Shown here: positions 63,088-64,000 of the stretch, one piece after another | Numbering within the stretch: position 1 is the first letter of the stretch | Layout: each line of letters opens with the position of its first letter | Assembly (NCBI RefSeq): GCF_017792025.1 | Contig: NZ_CP046956.1 | Location: 1,426,001-1,490,000 of the forward strand | DNA: 64,000 nt | Source: Sediminibacillus dalangtanensis | Lineage (GTDB): Bacteria > Bacillota > Bacilli > Bacillales > Amphibacillaceae | Direction of reading: 5' to 3' | Program-made: the position numbers and the translations under genes | The notes under the pieces: model-generated | Told to the model about the DNA's origin: nothing | Database searches by the model: none | The model's input: only the letters and a program-made list of their open reading frames with translations

Positions 63088-64000
63088 GTGGTGGTTACAA
63101 CCAATCAATCAAAAACTGCTAGTCCATTAAAAACACCTTTAGACTGGGCAAAGGCTGCGTGTGACTCTCTTATGGCTGCTTATAAACCGGCCGAATTGCC
63201 CCCCGACGGCCGCTGGCATTACCATCAAGGGGTGTTTCTGGAAAGTATGCGGCAGTTGAAAGCACATATTGGGGGGGAAGACTACGAAAAATATATAAAA
63301 GCCTATGTTGATTATAATATTGATGAAAATGGAAACTTCTTGTGGAACCGCAAAGAACTGGATGCCATTCAGGCCGGTTTGCTGTTATTTGAACTGGATG
63401 AGCAAACGGATGATTCCCGTTATCGGACGGCTGCTGGTAAATTGCGTAACATGTTTCCGACTTTAAACCGGACTTCAGACGGCGGATTTTGGCATAAAGA
63501 CGGCTATCCCTATCAAATGTGGCTTGATGGTCTCTATATGGGCGGTGTTTTTGCCATGAATTACAGTGAAAAATACGATGAACCGGAACTGTTGGAAATG
63601 GTATTGGAACAAGAGCGACTAATGAGAAAACATACGAGGGATCAGCAGACAGGTTTGTACCACCATGCCTGGGATGAAAGCAGAAAGCAGCCATGGGCGG
63701 ATAAAGAGACAGGGAAATCCCCAGAATTCTGGGGAAGAGCTATCGGCTGGTATGGCATTACATTTAATGAAATCCTTGATTTTCTGCCGGAAAGCCATGC
63801 TTCAAGAGTGGAGGTATCCTCCGCCTTGCGTGATCTGGCGGTAAGCCTAGTCGGCTATCAGGATGAGAAAACGGGCTTATGGTACCAGGTGGTTGATAAA
63901 CCGGATCATCCAGGCAACTGGATTGAAACGTCTTGTTCCGCTTTGTTCGTGTATACGATTGCGCGAGCTATCCGGGGTGGCCATCTTGATGAAAGTTACC
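63088..64000 (+). CDS. yesR: unsaturated rhamnogalacturonyl hydrolase, GH105 (YesR), 5' part only
   Basis: The first 304 residues of an alpha/alpha-barrel GH105 enzyme; the frame is still open at the window end. PDGRWHYHQGVFLESMRQL near 43, LDAIQAG near 94, YPYQMWLDGLYMGG with the catalytic Asp near 150, QTGLYHHAWDES near 190 and SPEFWGRAIGWYGI near 213 are signatures. It removes the unsaturated uronate from oligosaccharides made by pectate and rhamnogalacturonan lyases, inside the cell (no signal peptide). Start is GTG at 63088 or 63091, with AAAAGGAG upstream. Position after the permeases matches yesR. Confidence 0.9.
   Translation, partial: MVVTTNQSKTASPLKTPLDWAKAACDSLMAAYKPAELPPDGRWHYHQGVFLESMRQLKAHIGGEDYEKYIKAYVDYNIDENGNFLWNRKELDAIQAGLLLFELDEQTDDSRYRTAAGKLRNMFPTLNRTSDGGFWHKDGYPYQMWLDGLYMGGVFAMNYSEKYDEPELLEMVLEQERLMRKHTRDQQTGLYHHAWDESRKQPWADKETGKSPEFWGRAIGWYGITFNEILDFLPESHASRVEVSSALRDLAVSLVGYQDEKTGLWYQVVDKPDHPGNWIETSCSALFVYTIARAIRGGHLDESY

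Overview
The window reads as chromosomal DNA of a Bacillaceae bacterium (Bacillota). The support is AAGGAGG-type ribosome binding sites, frequent GTG and TTG starts, SAM-I and yybP-ykoY riboswitches with transcription terminators, many CcpA cre-like boxes, and genes typical of the group (YesM/YesN two-component systems, IolS, a DUF5392/YwnF-like protein, an FbpB-like peptide, the GC-rich intergenic repeats of Bacillaceae). Two NhaC-type antiporters and an SNF-type symporter fit a sodium-rich or alkaline lifestyle, but genus cannot be fixed from the sequence. No rRNA, tRNA or CRISPR array was seen.

Layout. 1-6.4 kb: the end of a VOC-fold protein, two NhaC-family transporters, and between them a SAM riboswitch driving a short-chain dehydrogenase; then a NagZ-type hexosaminidase. 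6.4-7.2 kb: two tandem copies of a type I toxin-antitoxin-like cassette (31-residue holin-like peptide with a convergent antisense RNA). 7.2-9.1 kb: a beta-hydroxyacid dehydrogenase and a LacI regulator. 9.5-14.4 kb: an RpiR regulator and a PTS operon (PfkB kinase, IIBC, IIA, GatY/KbaY-like aldolase) that looks like tagatose or fructose use, facing an alpha-galactosidase. 16.9-23.7 kb: a secreted glycoamylase-like glucanase, IolS, and housekeeping or accessory enzymes. 23.9-28.4 kb: a 1484-residue secreted beta-galactosidase with inserted LamG and C-terminal NPCBM domains. 28.8-33.0 kb: tryptophan-to-anthranilate operon kynU-kynB-kynA plus an SNF transporter. 33.1-35.0 kb: MITE-like repeats and a Mn2+ (yybP-ykoY) riboswitch in front of an FbpB-like peptide and a DUF5392 protein.

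35.1-46.3 kb: an ABC sugar importer, its YesM/YesN-type two-component system, a GH1 glycosidase and two paralogous ROK kinases, interrupted by a DnaQ-like exonuclease. 46.3-56.1 kb: a pectin module with a PL9 pectate lyase, an IolB/KduI-family isomerase, an M24 homologue that has lost metal ligands, and a MOP-superfamily transporter. An IS110 element with a candidate bridge-RNA region sits between a strong promoter/operator and the lyase gene. The same 16-bp palindrome lies in front of the lyase locus and the isomerase. 56.2 kb to the end: genes in the order yesM-yesN-yesO-yesP-yesQ-yesR, a rhamnogalacturonan/pectin oligosaccharide uptake and hydrolysis system.

Together most genes serve capture of plant polysaccharides: secreted enzymes cut galactans, glucans and pectate, ABC or PTS transporters import the products, cytoplasmic glycosidases and kinases finish the work, and CcpA-like boxes and local regulators control them. 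Neither ABC importer has an ATPase gene here, so a shared MsmX-type ATPase encoded elsewhere is expected.
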